Assembly (NCBI GenBank): GCA_041396845.1
Contig: JAWKXU010000001.1
Location: forward strand, 496,001-560,000
Direction: 5' to 3'
From: JAWKXU01 sp020446465
GTDB taxonomy: Bacteria > Pseudomonadota > Alphaproteobacteria > Sphingomonadales > Sphingomonadaceae
DNA: 64,000 nucleotides
Position numbers and translations under genes: made by a program. Below the pieces are notes generated by a model. The model saw only the letters and a program-made list of their open reading frames with translations. It was not told the origin of the DNA and searched no databases. This document shows, in pieces, positions 9,082-18,169 of this stretch (its first letter is position 1; each line of letters opens with the position of its first letter).

Positions 9082-10119
9082 ATGGTGAAGGATAACCTTC
9101 GCTTTGTAATCGCAGCAGTGGCACTGGCAGGAACTAGCCTTGTGGCCGTTCCGCAAATAGCCCACGCGCAAGTGGACGATGCGCGTATGCGCAAGATCGA
9201 GGCGGAAGTGCGCGCGCTCCAGCGCAAGGTATTCCCCGGTGGCGAAGGTCGTTTTTTCGACAGCCAGCCCGCAGCAGGCGCTACACCTGCCAGCACTGGA
9301 TTGCCGCCCGCGACAACGCCGGTGACAGATATGCTGGCGCGAGTGGATTCCATCGAGAGCCAGTTGCGCCAGCTTACCGCGCAAGTCGAAACCAATACCA
9401 ATGCACTCGCGCGCCTGAGTGCGGAGATTGAGCGTTTCCACCCCGAAGTCACGCAGTTGCGTGCCGCAGCGGTCGTCGCGCCGCCTGTACCGGCAGATAG
9501 CAGCCCGCAAGCTGTGCCGGTCAGCGCATCGAGCGCAGCCATGACGAGTGGGGCCGTTTCGACAGCAGCTCCAGCACCGACACCGGCACCGGCACCGCTA
9601 CCGGCAAAGGCTCCAACGACGACCGCCGCTGCTGTTACGCCAACCAAAGTCGCCGCAGCGGCCCCTGTTGCGGGGCCAAGTGCGGAGCGGCTTGCTCGTG
9701 TGCAGGCCATTACAAAGCCTGCCACGGGTGACGCGGGTGATGATGAATACTCATACGGTTTCCGTCTGTGGGATGCCGGGCTTTATCCCGAAGCGCAGCA
9801 GCAGTTGCGTATGATGGTCGAAAAATATCCCAGTCATTCGCGGATCAGTTATGCCCGCAATTTGCTGGGTCGCGCCTATCTGGACGATGGCAAACCGAAT
9901 GAGGCCGCGCCCTGGTTCCTCAAGAACTATCAGGCCGACAAGGAGGGCGCCCGCGCTGGCGACAGCCTGTTGTTCCTTGCCGAAGCGATGATTGCGGCCA
10001 AGGATACGTCGCGCGCCTGTATCGCCCTTGCGGAATTTGGCGAAACCTATCCGGCGCTCGCGACCGGACGATTGCAGAGTCAATATGAGTCAGACCGGCG
10101 AAAAGTTACCTGCAAGTGA
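9082..10119 (+). CDS. cpoB: Tol-Pal system coordinator CpoB (YbgF)
   Basis: A periplasmic protein of 345 residues: Sec signal peptide (cleavage near AHA-QVDD, residue 29), an N-terminal coiled-coil segment (ARMRKIEAEVRALQRK; IESQLRQLTAQVETNTNALARLSAEIE), a long Ala/Pro-rich spacer with a TPAPAPAP run, and C-terminal TPR repeats starting at YSYGFRLWDAGLYPEAQQQL. This is the CpoB/YbgF layout; CpoB coordinates peptidoglycan synthesis with outer-membrane constriction. The rest of tol-pal is not in this window. Its last 35 bases overlap the start of tilS. Confidence 0.85.
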   Translation: MVKDNLRFVIAAVALAGTSLVAVPQIAHAQVDDARMRKIEAEVRALQRKVFPGGEGRFFDSQPAAGATPASTGLPPATTPVTDMLARVDSIESQLRQLTAQVETNTNALARLSAEIERFHPEVTQLRAAAVVAPPVPADSSPQAVPVSASSAAMTSGAVSTAAPAPTPAPAPLPAKAPTTTAAAVTPTKVAAAAPVAGPSAERLARVQAITKPATGDAGDDEYSYGFRLWDAGLYPEAQQQLRMMVEKYPSHSRISYARNLLGRAYLDDGKPNEAAPWFLKNYQADKEGARAGDSLLFLAEAMIAAKDTSRACIALAEFGETYPALATGRLQSQYESDRRKVTCK

Positions 10120-11065
10120 GGCTTTCCCTCACCCGCTGATTGCCCGCTTCGCAGGCGATCTGGCGCAGCTTTGGCCTGAAGGGGGTAAGCTGGGTCTGGC
10201 CGTTTCCGGCGGGCCAGACAGTCTTGCCCTGCTTTTGCTGGCTGAAGCTGTCGCGCCCGGCAGGATCGAGGTCGCAACTGTGGACCATGGCTTGCGACCA
10301 GAAAGCGCCGATGAAGCAGACATGGTTGCACAAATCTGTGCGGAAAACCGTCTGCGTCACGAAACGCTGAAAGTCACCGTTCCGTCCGGCAATGTGCAGG
10401 ATGCCGCACGCGGGGTGCGTTACAATGCCCTGGCTGATTGGGCGACCCGGCGCGGGTTGGATGCTGTCGCCACGGCGCATCATGCCGACGATCAGGCGGA
10501 AACGCTATTGATGCGGCTCAACCGGGCAAGCGGTGTCGCTGGCCTTGCCGGGGTGCGTGCCCGCGGCAAAATTCCCGGTATCGACATTCCGGTGCTGCGT
10601 CCCTTGCTGGGTTGGCGGCGGGCCGAACTGGTGGAGATCGTCGAAGCTGCCGGGTTGCAGGCGGTGGATGATCCAAGCAATGCCGATCCGCGCTTTGACA
10701 GGGTGCGGATGCGGCAGGCGCTAAAGGAATGTGACTGGCTGGATGTGCGCGCGCTGGCTGCCAGCGCCAACCACCTCGCCGATGCCGAAGTGGTTATCCA
10801 GTGGGCCGCGCAGCGAGAATGGCAAGAGCATGTGACGGTAAGCGAGGATGCCATCCGGTATCGTCCCGCTGCACCTGCGGCAGTAATCATGCGGGTGGCT
10901 GGCCGGGCGATTGCCATGGTAGCAGGCGGCAATATCCGCTTTGGCAATGTGGCACGGCTGGTGCAGCAGCTTGCTGCCGGCAAAAGCGGCACTCTGGGTG
11001 GTGTCATGGCCAGCAGCGATGATGGCGAATGGATTTTCCGCAAGGAACCACCGCGCCGGACCTGA
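10085..11065 (+). CDS. tilS: tRNA(Ile)-lysidine synthetase TilS
   Basis: Modifies C34 of the CAU-anticodon tRNA-Ile to lysidine so that it reads AUA. The ATP-pyrophosphatase P-loop SGGPDSLALL is intact, followed by ATVDHGLRPES, TAHHADDQAETLLMRL and the RPLLGWRRAEL segment. With 326 residues it is on the short side: the C-terminal domain is compact and ends SDDGEWIFRKEPPRRT. The ATG at 10085 lies inside the end of cpoB (35-bp overlap), which suggests translational coupling. Earlier in-frame starts would extend deep into cpoB without family similarity. Confidence 0.9.
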   Translation: MSQTGEKLPASEAFPHPLIARFAGDLAQLWPEGGKLGLAVSGGPDSLALLLLAEAVAPGRIEVATVDHGLRPESADEADMVAQICAENRLRHETLKVTVPSGNVQDAARGVRYNALADWATRRGLDAVATAHHADDQAETLLMRLNRASGVAGLAGVRARGKIPGIDIPVLRPLLGWRRAELVEIVEAAGLQAVDDPSNADPRFDRVRMRQALKECDWLDVRALAASANHLADAEVVIQWAAQREWQEHVTVSEDAIRYRPAAPAAVIMRVAGRAIAMVAGGNIRFGNVARLVQQLAAGKSGTLGGVMASSDDGEWIFRKEPPRRT

Positions 11066-11146
11066 TCGAGGGGTTTGGGTATAAGCTATTGTTTGGACAA
11101 GATTTCAAAGTCGACAAGTGATTCAATCTGGCTCGAAATGCTCTAA

Positions 11147-11869
11147 TTAGATACCGTCGCCGACGCCCACCATCTTGCCGCGCGTAATGATGACTTCGTC
11201 ACCCTTCTTGACCGCGCTGAAAACCTTGGCCGCAAAGGGTGTGGGCGTCCCGATGCAGCCGTGGCTGGCATAGCCCAGTTCCACATCGCTGCCGTGGATG
11301 CTGATTCCGTCCCATGTCAGGCGCAGGGTATAGGGCATTTCAGCGCCATAAAGGCTTGATATATTGTCCTTCTTCTTTTGCAAAATGGGAAAGGAGCCAA
11401 GCGGTGTCGGGTGTTCGTCTGTGCCGAGCAGGACAGCAGCGGCGCCAATTTCATAACCGCCGCGGAACACCGAAATCACCCGCGCGTCGAGATCGACGGT
11501 GACGACCATGCGTCCTGGCGGCACTCCGTCATCGTCCCAGTGCCATTCCCCATATTTGATCGGCCCGTTGATCGGCAGGACGCGTTTAATGATCAGCGGA
11601 TCGCGCGTTGGTGTGGGGCTGGGGGTCGGACTTGCCTGCGCTGCGACATGCACAACCTTGTTGCCGGGGGCATCATTGCTGGCCTTCGCTGACGGTTGGT
11701 TGCTTGCTTGTGCGCTTTTCAAAGGGAGGTCAGCATCAGCCGGAGCCGAGGTCTGAGAGAGCGGCCCGGATTGCTCCCGTTTCAGCACATGCGTCGTCAC
11801 TGTCGCTGAAATAGCGAACAACAGCGCAGCGGTTGCGCCTGCACCCAGAACTTTCATGGCCATATTCAT
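11147..11869 (-). CDS. L,D-transpeptidase (YkuD domain), membrane-anchored or secreted
   Basis: A cell-wall enzyme that makes 3-3 cross-links or attaches proteins to peptidoglycan. It has 240 residues: an N-terminal hydrophobic segment (MKVLGAGATAALLFAISATV), a low-complexity linker with a TPSPTPTRDP run, and a C-terminal YkuD catalytic domain. The active site HGSD...GYASHGCIGTP is complete, with the catalytic Cys in SHGC. The start at 11869 (ATG, MNMAMK) or 11863 is most likely; the open frame runs further upstream without a signal-like sequence. It is convergent with tilS and lies downstream of the PEPC-like gene. Confidence 0.88.
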   Translation of the reverse strand: MNMAMKVLGAGATAALLFAISATVTTHVLKREQSGPLSQTSAPADADLPLKSAQASNQPSAKASNDAPGNKVVHVAAQASPTPSPTPTRDPLIIKRVLPINGPIKYGEWHWDDDGVPPGRMVVTVDLDARVISVFRGGYEIGAAAVLLGTDEHPTPLGSFPILQKKKDNISSLYGAEMPYTLRLTWDGISIHGSDVELGYASHGCIGTPTPFAAKVFSAVKKGDEVIITRGKMVGVGDGI

Positions 11870-11971
11870 GCACTTGATTATGGCGGTTAATGTGCGGCAC
11901 GGCCAGCACGATCGCACGGGCCGTTCCAGCGCGAGACGCGCGCCATGCAAAAGTTAACGCGGTGCGGGGGA

Positions 11972-14746
11972 TCAGCCGTGAGCGCCAAACTCATTGGCAA
12001 TCGCGCCGCCAATCCGCAGAACCAGCCCATAGGCCCGCTCGATCGGGTCAAAATAGGTCTGATGGATGAAGCCATACCCTTCATCGGCATCGTCGGGGTA
12101 ATCGGCTGGCTCACTGACCGAAAAGTCACCGGTTTTGGGGAAATGGGTCGGGAATGCGCGGCGTAATTGAGTGAGCGCCTCCTCAATCCGCAAGGTAAAG
12201 ACCATCTCCAGCACATCATCGCGGCTGATGTCGTTCGCACGGCTGAACGCGGGAACGGAAATTATGCGAAGGAACATGAACTGCAGCAATGCCAGCCGCA
12301 GCGCCTGCATGACGCCGATGGCGCGGCGGACGTGTTCCCTGTCATCCAATGGGTTTTCGTCCGGCAGCATGGCCAGCAGCCGATGCAATTTCAGCGCATC
12401 GACGCGTAGGCGCGAGGCAAGGCGGCGATAGACGCCCGTGCGATCATCCTTTGTCAGGTATTCGGCGAGATCCTGGCAGGCCCCGGACAAGTGGGTTTCC
12501 GTCCCGCGATAGGGACGGCTCGCCCAATAGGCGGAATTGAACAACTCGCCATAAGCCGCGACGGTCTTGATACTGGCAAGCGCATTGGCGGCGCGAACGA
12601 GCCGCACCAGTTGCCGCCCTCGCGCGGATTCACGCAGCAGGCTGGCAAGGTCTTCATAATTGCTGTCCGCAGCCGTGCCGAACCCGGCGATGATATTTAC
12701 CGGATAGCCCAACTGCTGCAAAATGGCGTTGTGCGGGATGGCGCGAATCTGGCGCAGGCTCATTTCGCGCTCGGCGGAAAGGTCCGACTGGCGCCGCGAT
12801 TTGCGGCTGCCCGTTTCGTTCAGCAGACCAAGACCAAAGGCGGTAATGGCCCGCGAATATGTCCAGCTTTCCAGGTGTTCGTGCTGATGATTGCGGATGG
12901 CACGATAGAAATCGAGGCTGATATCGGTGCGGCGATAGAACGGGTCCGTCGGTGCATCGGGGTCAGTATAGGCGGGCTGTGCTTCGACAATGCGGGTAAG
13001 TGTCGCGAGCGCCAGTTCCGGCGTGTCGAAGAACATGTAGCCGTCGCCGCCCTGAAAGCTGACTTCGGGTTCGAGCGTGATGCCTGCCCGCACGAACCGC
13101 CGCCGCGCCCATGGCGATAGCGGCCAGCCAAGCCTGTCCTCGATCGAATCAGGGTGCGCACCGCGCCCCATGCTTTCGCCGTGGGTGTTGAAGATGAGGG
13201 CGGCAACATCCGTCAGCCCGTTGGCGATCATCGCTTCAGCAAAACGCCCTTGCAGACGCTCTATTGCCAGCGCAGCAGGAATCTGGCCGACGAAGCGGCC
13301 CGCATCGGAAAAGCCGGTCTGGATGGAGATACGTCCGCGTGTGCGGGCATAGTTGCGATAAATGTCTTCGGACAGAAGCGCATCGAGAAACCGCCCGCCA
13401 TGTTCCAGCGCGCTTTCCGTTTCGAACAGGGGGGAGACATCGACTTTGTCCTCGATCCCGAACAGGCGCGCGAAATAGAGCGCGGCCAGCACGGTGGCAG
13501 GCTGTTCGCATTCGGCAATCAACATGCGGATCGGCGCGTCGGCATCGATGTGGTGGAGGATTTGCGCCATGGCGAGGAACTGGCGAATGGCCGTGCTGCT
13601 TTCTATGGCGAGCGCGGCAAAATTGGTGCGCAGCGGTGTAACCCCGGCGATAAGGTCGCGCAGCTTGCCCAAAGCGGATCGGCTGGCAAGATCAAGCGTA
13701 TTGTCCGGGTCGATCAATCGGCGAATGGCATTGTGAAGCTGGCTGGAATTGACGCGAAAGTGAATCCAGCCTGCACCAAGACCATCCGCGCGCATGGCTG
13801 CAGCCAGTGTTTTGAGAGCAATGGCGCGTTCAGTCTCCGCCTCGGCAGCCTCGCTTTCCAGTGCGGCGATCAGCGGGTTGAGCGAGAGCAATTTGTCCGG
13901 GTGATCGGCTGTCAGGCGGTTCGCGGCGGAAGACAGCGCATCGGGTGCGGAAAGGTCTGCGTTGAAATCACGCGCGCGTTCTTCTGACCATGTGTGGGCG
14001 CTGCGGAGCGTTTCCAGCAGCGGATGGGTGGCATCAATGGCTTCCAGTGCGCCAAGATAGCGGGTCAGCCGGTCAGCCTTTTCCGCAAGGCGAAAGCCGA
14101 TGGAAACGTGCCAGCCGATGTCGGTGCGACCATCCATGTCGTAACCGACCCATGTGGCAAAACGGTATGGCAGGGGTTTCAAAGTGCGCCACTGGTCAGG
14201 CCACCGCGAGGCGGCCTTGGCCAGCAGTTGCGCGCTGATCGCGTCCCGCGCGGTGGCGGCATTGGCGATGGCCCGCATGGCCCTGTCATGTTCATAGGTG
14301 AGCGTGACGGGCGGGCGGGTTGCGCTTGCGACACAGGCGGAATCGTCGATCGGCCCTTCCTGCGACGCACTGCGCGCCACAGCGTCCGACTGGGCAGGCG
14401 ACATCAGGAAGGTCGGGTGGGCGGTAAATACCGCGTGCAACTGCGGGCGTTCCCAGCGAGCCCGGAAATTTTCAAAATCGCCAGTCGCCAGCGCGCTAAC
14501 GACATTGAGGTTCTTTGCAGGTGTCACCGGGGCAACCAGCCGCCGCAGCCGTTCGGCCCGGCTGTGGAGGGCATCGCATTCCAGTTCCGCCACCAGAATT
14601 TCTACGCCATCGAGGTCAAAGTCACCGCTTTCCAGCAGGCGCGACAGTTCCAGCGAAAGCTGAAAGACCGGGTTGAACAGCGGGGTTTGCCGGGTCAATT
14701 CATGCAGTTCGCTAAGGCGCTGGTTAAGACTGGCCAGGTTTCTCAT
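11972..14746 (-). CDS. ppc: Phosphoenolpyruvate carboxylase homologue with altered active site
   Basis: A 924-residue protein of the PEP-carboxylase family, last gene of the ED operon; its ATG overlaps the eda stop (ATGA). The N-terminal catalytic His is kept (FTAHPT, His110), as are the metal ligands (PLFETE, Glu442; GFSD, Asp481) and LRAIP-like QIRAIP. Against E. coli PEPC, however, the GYSDSAKDAG motif reads GFSDAGRFVG (Lys546 to Arg484), and the FHGRGGSIGRGG loop reads FNTHGESMGRGA, so His579 becomes Asn520, Arg581 becomes His522 and Gly583 becomes Glu524. Arg528 (Arg587) is kept. It may be an active variant or a PEPC-derived protein with another role. Alignment was by eye. Confidence 0.75.
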   Translation of the reverse strand: MRNLASLNQRLSELHELTRQTPLFNPVFQLSLELSRLLESGDFDLDGVEILVAELECDALHSRAERLRRLVAPVTPAKNLNVVSALATGDFENFRARWERPQLHAVFTAHPTFLMSPAQSDAVARSASQEGPIDDSACVASATRPPVTLTYEHDRAMRAIANAATARDAISAQLLAKAASRWPDQWRTLKPLPYRFATWVGYDMDGRTDIGWHVSIGFRLAEKADRLTRYLGALEAIDATHPLLETLRSAHTWSEERARDFNADLSAPDALSSAANRLTADHPDKLLSLNPLIAALESEAAEAETERAIALKTLAAAMRADGLGAGWIHFRVNSSQLHNAIRRLIDPDNTLDLASRSALGKLRDLIAGVTPLRTNFAALAIESSTAIRQFLAMAQILHHIDADAPIRMLIAECEQPATVLAALYFARLFGIEDKVDVSPLFETESALEHGGRFLDALLSEDIYRNYARTRGRISIQTGFSDAGRFVGQIPAALAIERLQGRFAEAMIANGLTDVAALIFNTHGESMGRGAHPDSIEDRLGWPLSPWARRRFVRAGITLEPEVSFQGGDGYMFFDTPELALATLTRIVEAQPAYTDPDAPTDPFYRRTDISLDFYRAIRNHQHEHLESWTYSRAITAFGLGLLNETGSRKSRRQSDLSAEREMSLRQIRAIPHNAILQQLGYPVNIIAGFGTAADSNYEDLASLLRESARGRQLVRLVRAANALASIKTVAAYGELFNSAYWASRPYRGTETHLSGACQDLAEYLTKDDRTGVYRRLASRLRVDALKLHRLLAMLPDENPLDDREHVRRAIGVMQALRLALLQFMFLRIISVPAFSRANDISRDDVLEMVFTLRIEEALTQLRRAFPTHFPKTGDFSVSEPADYPDDADEGYGFIHQTYFDPIERAYGLVLRIGGAIANEFGAHG

Positions 14747-15381
14747 AAAGCATCTCCCAGCGCGCGGGCATTGCGAGCTGCCTGTTCGATCATGGCCACG
14801 TCGGGCGTGCCTTTGGACACGATCCAGCTTCCCCCGACACAGCGCACGAAAGGCAGCGCCAGCCAGTCCACCGCGTTGTCCGGGGTAATGCCGCCAGTGG
14901 GACAGAACCGGGCATCGCCAAACGGGCCTGCCAGAGCTTTGAGAGCCGGAATGCCGCCCGATGTGGCGGCCGGGAAAAACTTGAAGTTGGAAAGCCCCAG
15001 ATCCATCCCCCGCATCAGGTCTGCGGCGGTGGCAATCCCCGGTAGGAACGGCACACCGCTTTCCACCGCCGCCTTGCCGAGAGTGTCAGTCAGGCCGGGG
15101 GAAACGATGAACTGGCTGCCAGCGGCCAGCGCAGCATCGAGATCAGCCGTTCCCGTCACCGTCCCCGCGCCGACGACAGCGCCTTCCACTTGCTGCATTT
15201 CGTGGATTACCTCAATCGCGCATGGTGTGCGCAGCGTCACTTCCAGCGCGCGCAATCCGCCGCTGACCAGCGCCTGCGCCACGGGCAGGGCATGGGCGAC
15301 ATCTTCGATCACCAGCACAGGGATAACGGGTGCGAGTTCCATCAGGGCAACGATGTCGTGAACAGGTTGGAGTGTGGTCAT
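14743..15381 (-). CDS. eda: 2-keto-3-deoxy-6-phosphogluconate aldolase
   Basis: Cleaves KDPG to pyruvate and glyceraldehyde-3-phosphate, the last step of the Entner-Doudoroff pathway. It has 212 residues, normal length. The catalytic Glu47 lies in LEVTLRT and the Schiff-base Lys134 in NFKFFPA; GAGTV and CPTGGI phosphate-binding segments are present. Both ends overlap neighbours by four bases (ATGA with glk upstream and with the PEPC-like gene downstream), so the five genes zwf-edd-glk-eda-ppc are probably one transcript. Confidence 0.96.
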   Translation of the reverse strand: MTTLQPVHDIVALMELAPVIPVLVIEDVAHALPVAQALVSGGLRALEVTLRTPCAIEVIHEMQQVEGAVVGAGTVTGTADLDAALAAGSQFIVSPGLTDTLGKAAVESGVPFLPGIATAADLMRGMDLGLSNFKFFPAATSGGIPALKALAGPFGDARFCPTGGITPDNAVDWLALPFVRCVGGSWIVSKGTPDVAMIEQAARNARALGDAL

Positions 15382-16352
15382 CGGCAGTGCTCCATCGCAA
15401 AGGCGGCAGCCGCGCCCAGCAGGCCCGGTTGCGGGTGCGTGATGAGTTTGACAGGCAGACCCGCCATCATCCGTTCATAGCGACCCTTGGCGCAAAAGCG
15501 CTGGGCAAAGCCAGAGGCCCGCAGCACATCGCGCAAGCGATAGCCAAGCCCACCGGCAATCACGACGGCGCTTGCCCCATGCGCCAGTGCATAGTCACCT
15601 GCAACGCTGCCCAGAGACAGGCAGAACCGTTCCATCGCGGCCACGGCCAGAGGGTCGCTGCCAGAAAGCGCCTGCTCCCAGATGATGCGATCGTCCGCAT
15701 CGGCGAAGCTTTGCCTTTCGAGCGCTGCCAGCGCGGCGCAAATATCGACAATACCGGGGCCGGAAACGACCCGCTCTACCGATACCCGGCGATGCCGCTG
15801 GCGCAGGCGGGCAAGGATGGCGTCGTCAATCTGGTCTATGGGGGCAAAATCGACATGCCCCCCTTCTGTCGCGGTGACTGTATAGCGCGCACCATCGCGC
15901 CAGAAATAGGCAACGCCAAGGCCCGTGCCGGGGCCGATCACGCTGACTGTGCCGCATTCCGGCAAGGGTGCGTCCGGTCCGGCAAGGTGGACAAATTCAC
16001 CGGCGGATGCAGTGGCGACAGCGTGGGCAACGGCGGCGAAATCGTTAAGCACGACCACTTTGGAAAGCCCCAGTTGTTTGTCGAGTGCGCCCGGTTCGAT
16101 AATCCAGCTATTGTTTGTCATCTGCACGGTAGCGCCCGTTACCGGGCCGGCAATGGCAAGGGCAGCAGCATCGGGCAGGGGGCGACCCAACTGGTGCGCA
16201 TATTCAGTCCAGGCACTTTGCAGGTTGGGGTAGGCGGAAGTTTCAAGCGTGACCGGATCGCCCACCAGCCTGACCGCGCCCTTGCTGCAGTCCACGTGTG
16301 CAAGGACAAATCGGGCATGAGTGCCGCCAATGTCGAGCGCGACAATCTCCAT
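15378..16352 (-). CDS. glk: Glucokinase
   Basis: Phosphorylates glucose to glucose-6-phosphate. A 324-residue protein of the bacterial glucokinase (ROK-distant, Glk) family. The ATP-phosphate motif ALDIGGTHARFVL stands at the N-terminus, followed by AIAGPV, NDFAAVAHA and VIGPGTGLGVA; a TEGGHVDFAP motif carries the sugar-contacting Glu and His. It starts 5 bp after edd and overlaps eda by 4 bp. Glucose entering without a PTS would be fed into the ED pathway by these neighbours. Confidence 0.93.
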   Translation of the reverse strand: MEIVALDIGGTHARFVLAHVDCSKGAVRLVGDPVTLETSAYPNLQSAWTEYAHQLGRPLPDAAALAIAGPVTGATVQMTNNSWIIEPGALDKQLGLSKVVVLNDFAAVAHAVATASAGEFVHLAGPDAPLPECGTVSVIGPGTGLGVAYFWRDGARYTVTATEGGHVDFAPIDQIDDAILARLRQRHRRVSVERVVSGPGIVDICAALAALERQSFADADDRIIWEQALSGSDPLAVAAMERFCLSLGSVAGDYALAHGASAVVIAGGLGYRLRDVLRASGFAQRFCAKGRYERMMAGLPVKLITHPQPGLLGAAAAFAMEHCR

Positions 16353-16357
16353 CCGGG

Positions 16358-18169
16358 TCAGAACCCTCCTGCTGCGAGCATGGCTGACCCGCCCCGTTCG
16401 GCGCTGTCAGCCCCGTGGCGGAACATGGTGAACAATTCCCGCCCTGTGCCGCTGGCCTCTTCGGGGGGAGGGGCGGGGGTGCGTATGGCCAGATCGGCAG
16501 TGGTGGAAAGCGTGCCGTCGCGCGCGCAAAGGCGCACCATGTCCCCATCGCGCAAGTGCGAGAGTGGGCCACCGCCCAAGGCTTCCGGCGTGACGTGGAT
16601 GGCGGCAGGCACTTTGCCCGATGCGCCCGACATGCGCCCGTCCGTCACCAGCGCGACCTTGTGTCCGCGATCCTGCAACACGCCGAGCGGCGGCGTCAGC
16701 TTGTGAAGTTCGGGCATCCCGTTGGCGCGCGGTCCCTGATGACGCACGACCACCACCACGTCGCGGTCCAGCTCTCCCGCGCTGAAGGCCTTTGCGACAT
16801 CTTCCTGCCGATCAAATACGCGGGCGGGTGCCTCGATAGTATAGCGTTCGGACGAAACAGCGCTGGTCTTGAACGTGGCCCGGCCAAGGTTGCCGGTCAC
16901 CAGCCGCATTCCCCCATCGGGCTGGAACGGGGCGCGGCACGGGCGCAGCATTTCTGTATCGCTGCTGCCCCCGACGTTACGCCAGATAAGGGCATCATCC
17001 TCCAGCGCCGGTTCCATGGCATAGGCGGACAGGTCGCCATCATGCACTGTCTTGATGTCGCGGTGAACAAGGCCTGCCTCCAGCAATTCGCCAATGACAT
17101 ACCCCATGCCGCCCGCGGCGTGGAAATGGTTCACATCGCCAGAGCCATTCGGGTAAACGCGCGCAATCAGCGGGACGACCGCGGAAAGTTCATCCAGGTC
17201 CTGCCAGTCAATCATGATGCCAGCAGCCCGCGCCATGGCCGGCAAGTGGATCGCGTGGTTGGTGGAGCCACCCGTTGCCAGCAGGCCAACAGCAGCATTG
17301 ACGATGGCTTTTTCATTCACGCAGCGCGACAGCGGGCGATAGTCGCTGCCTTCGCGCCCGATTGCGGCGAGCCGCTGCGTGGCCGCCCGCGTCAAGGCAC
17401 TCCTCAACGGCGTTCCGGGTGGAACGAAAGCCGCGCCGGGCATGTGCAGGCCCATCAGTTCCATCATCATCTGGTTGGAATTGGCCGTGCCGTAAAACGT
17501 GCAGGTGCCCGGTGCATGGTAGCTTTTGCTTTCACTTTCCAGCAATTCGGCACGGCTTGCCTTGCCCTCGGCATAAAGCTGGCGGACTTTCTGTTTGTCC
17601 TTGTTGGCAAGGCCGCTGGGCATGGGGCCGCTCGGCACGAAGATCGCAGGCAAATGGCCAAAGCGCAGAGCGCCGATCATAAGGCCCGGCACGATCTTGT
17701 CGCAAATCCCCAACAGTGCCATCCCGTCATAGACGGCGTGGCTCATGGCAATGGCGGTGGAAAGGGCAATAACGTCGCGGCTGAATAGCGACAGCTCCAT
17801 TCCGTCCTGCCCCTGCGTTACCCCGTCGCACATGGCCGGGGTGCCGCCTGCCACTTGCGCGGTTGCGCCCACTTCGCGGGCATGGATTTTCATTTGCGGG
17901 GGGTAGGCGCCATAGGGCTGATGCGCCGAGAGCATGTCGTTATAGGCCGTGACGATGGCAAGGTTCGGCCCGCGATGCGCCTTCAGGCTGGCCTGATCTT
18001 CCAGCGCCCCGGCATAGGCATGGGCGAGGTTGGAACAGCCCATCGCATTGCGCGGCGGCTGACTATCCGCTTCCCGCGCCATCAGCGTCAGATAACGGCT
18101 GCGAGATTCGCGCGAGTTTTCAATGATGCGCTGCGTCACGCGGGCGACGGTATCGTTGAGGTTACTCAT
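16358..18169 (-). CDS. edd: 6-phosphogluconate dehydratase
   Basis: Fe-S dehydratase of the IlvD/Edd family that converts 6-phosphogluconate to KDPG. It has 603 residues, full length. Recognisable segments are NAMGCSNLAHAYAG, a TAYNDMLSAHQPY region, CDGVTQGQDGMELSLFSRDVIALSTAIAMSH (shown here only by its CDGVTQG start), GTCTFYGTANSNQ and DGRMSGASGKVPAAIHV. Cysteines for the cluster are retained. The ATG at 18169 lies inside the end of zwf (8-bp overlap), and the gene is 5 bp from glk. Confidence 0.96.
   Translation of the reverse strand: MSNLNDTVARVTQRIIENSRESRSRYLTLMAREADSQPPRNAMGCSNLAHAYAGALEDQASLKAHRGPNLAIVTAYNDMLSAHQPYGAYPPQMKIHAREVGATAQVAGGTPAMCDGVTQGQDGMELSLFSRDVIALSTAIAMSHAVYDGMALLGICDKIVPGLMIGALRFGHLPAIFVPSGPMPSGLANKDKQKVRQLYAEGKASRAELLESESKSYHAPGTCTFYGTANSNQMMMELMGLHMPGAAFVPPGTPLRSALTRAATQRLAAIGREGSDYRPLSRCVNEKAIVNAAVGLLATGGSTNHAIHLPAMARAAGIMIDWQDLDELSAVVPLIARVYPNGSGDVNHFHAAGGMGYVIGELLEAGLVHRDIKTVHDGDLSAYAMEPALEDDALIWRNVGGSSDTEMLRPCRAPFQPDGGMRLVTGNLGRATFKTSAVSSERYTIEAPARVFDRQEDVAKAFSAGELDRDVVVVVRHQGPRANGMPELHKLTPPLGVLQDRGHKVALVTDGRMSGASGKVPAAIHVTPEALGGGPLSHLRDGDMVRLCARDGTLSTTADLAIRTPAPPPEEASGTGRELFTMFRHGADSAERGGSAMLAAGGF

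Noticed and set aside
15980..16000. GTGGACAAATTC match to the repeat end inside glk, and a similar one in serS near 25290
   Set aside because: Short matches within conserved coding sequence, without extension into the rest of the repeat; treated as chance.
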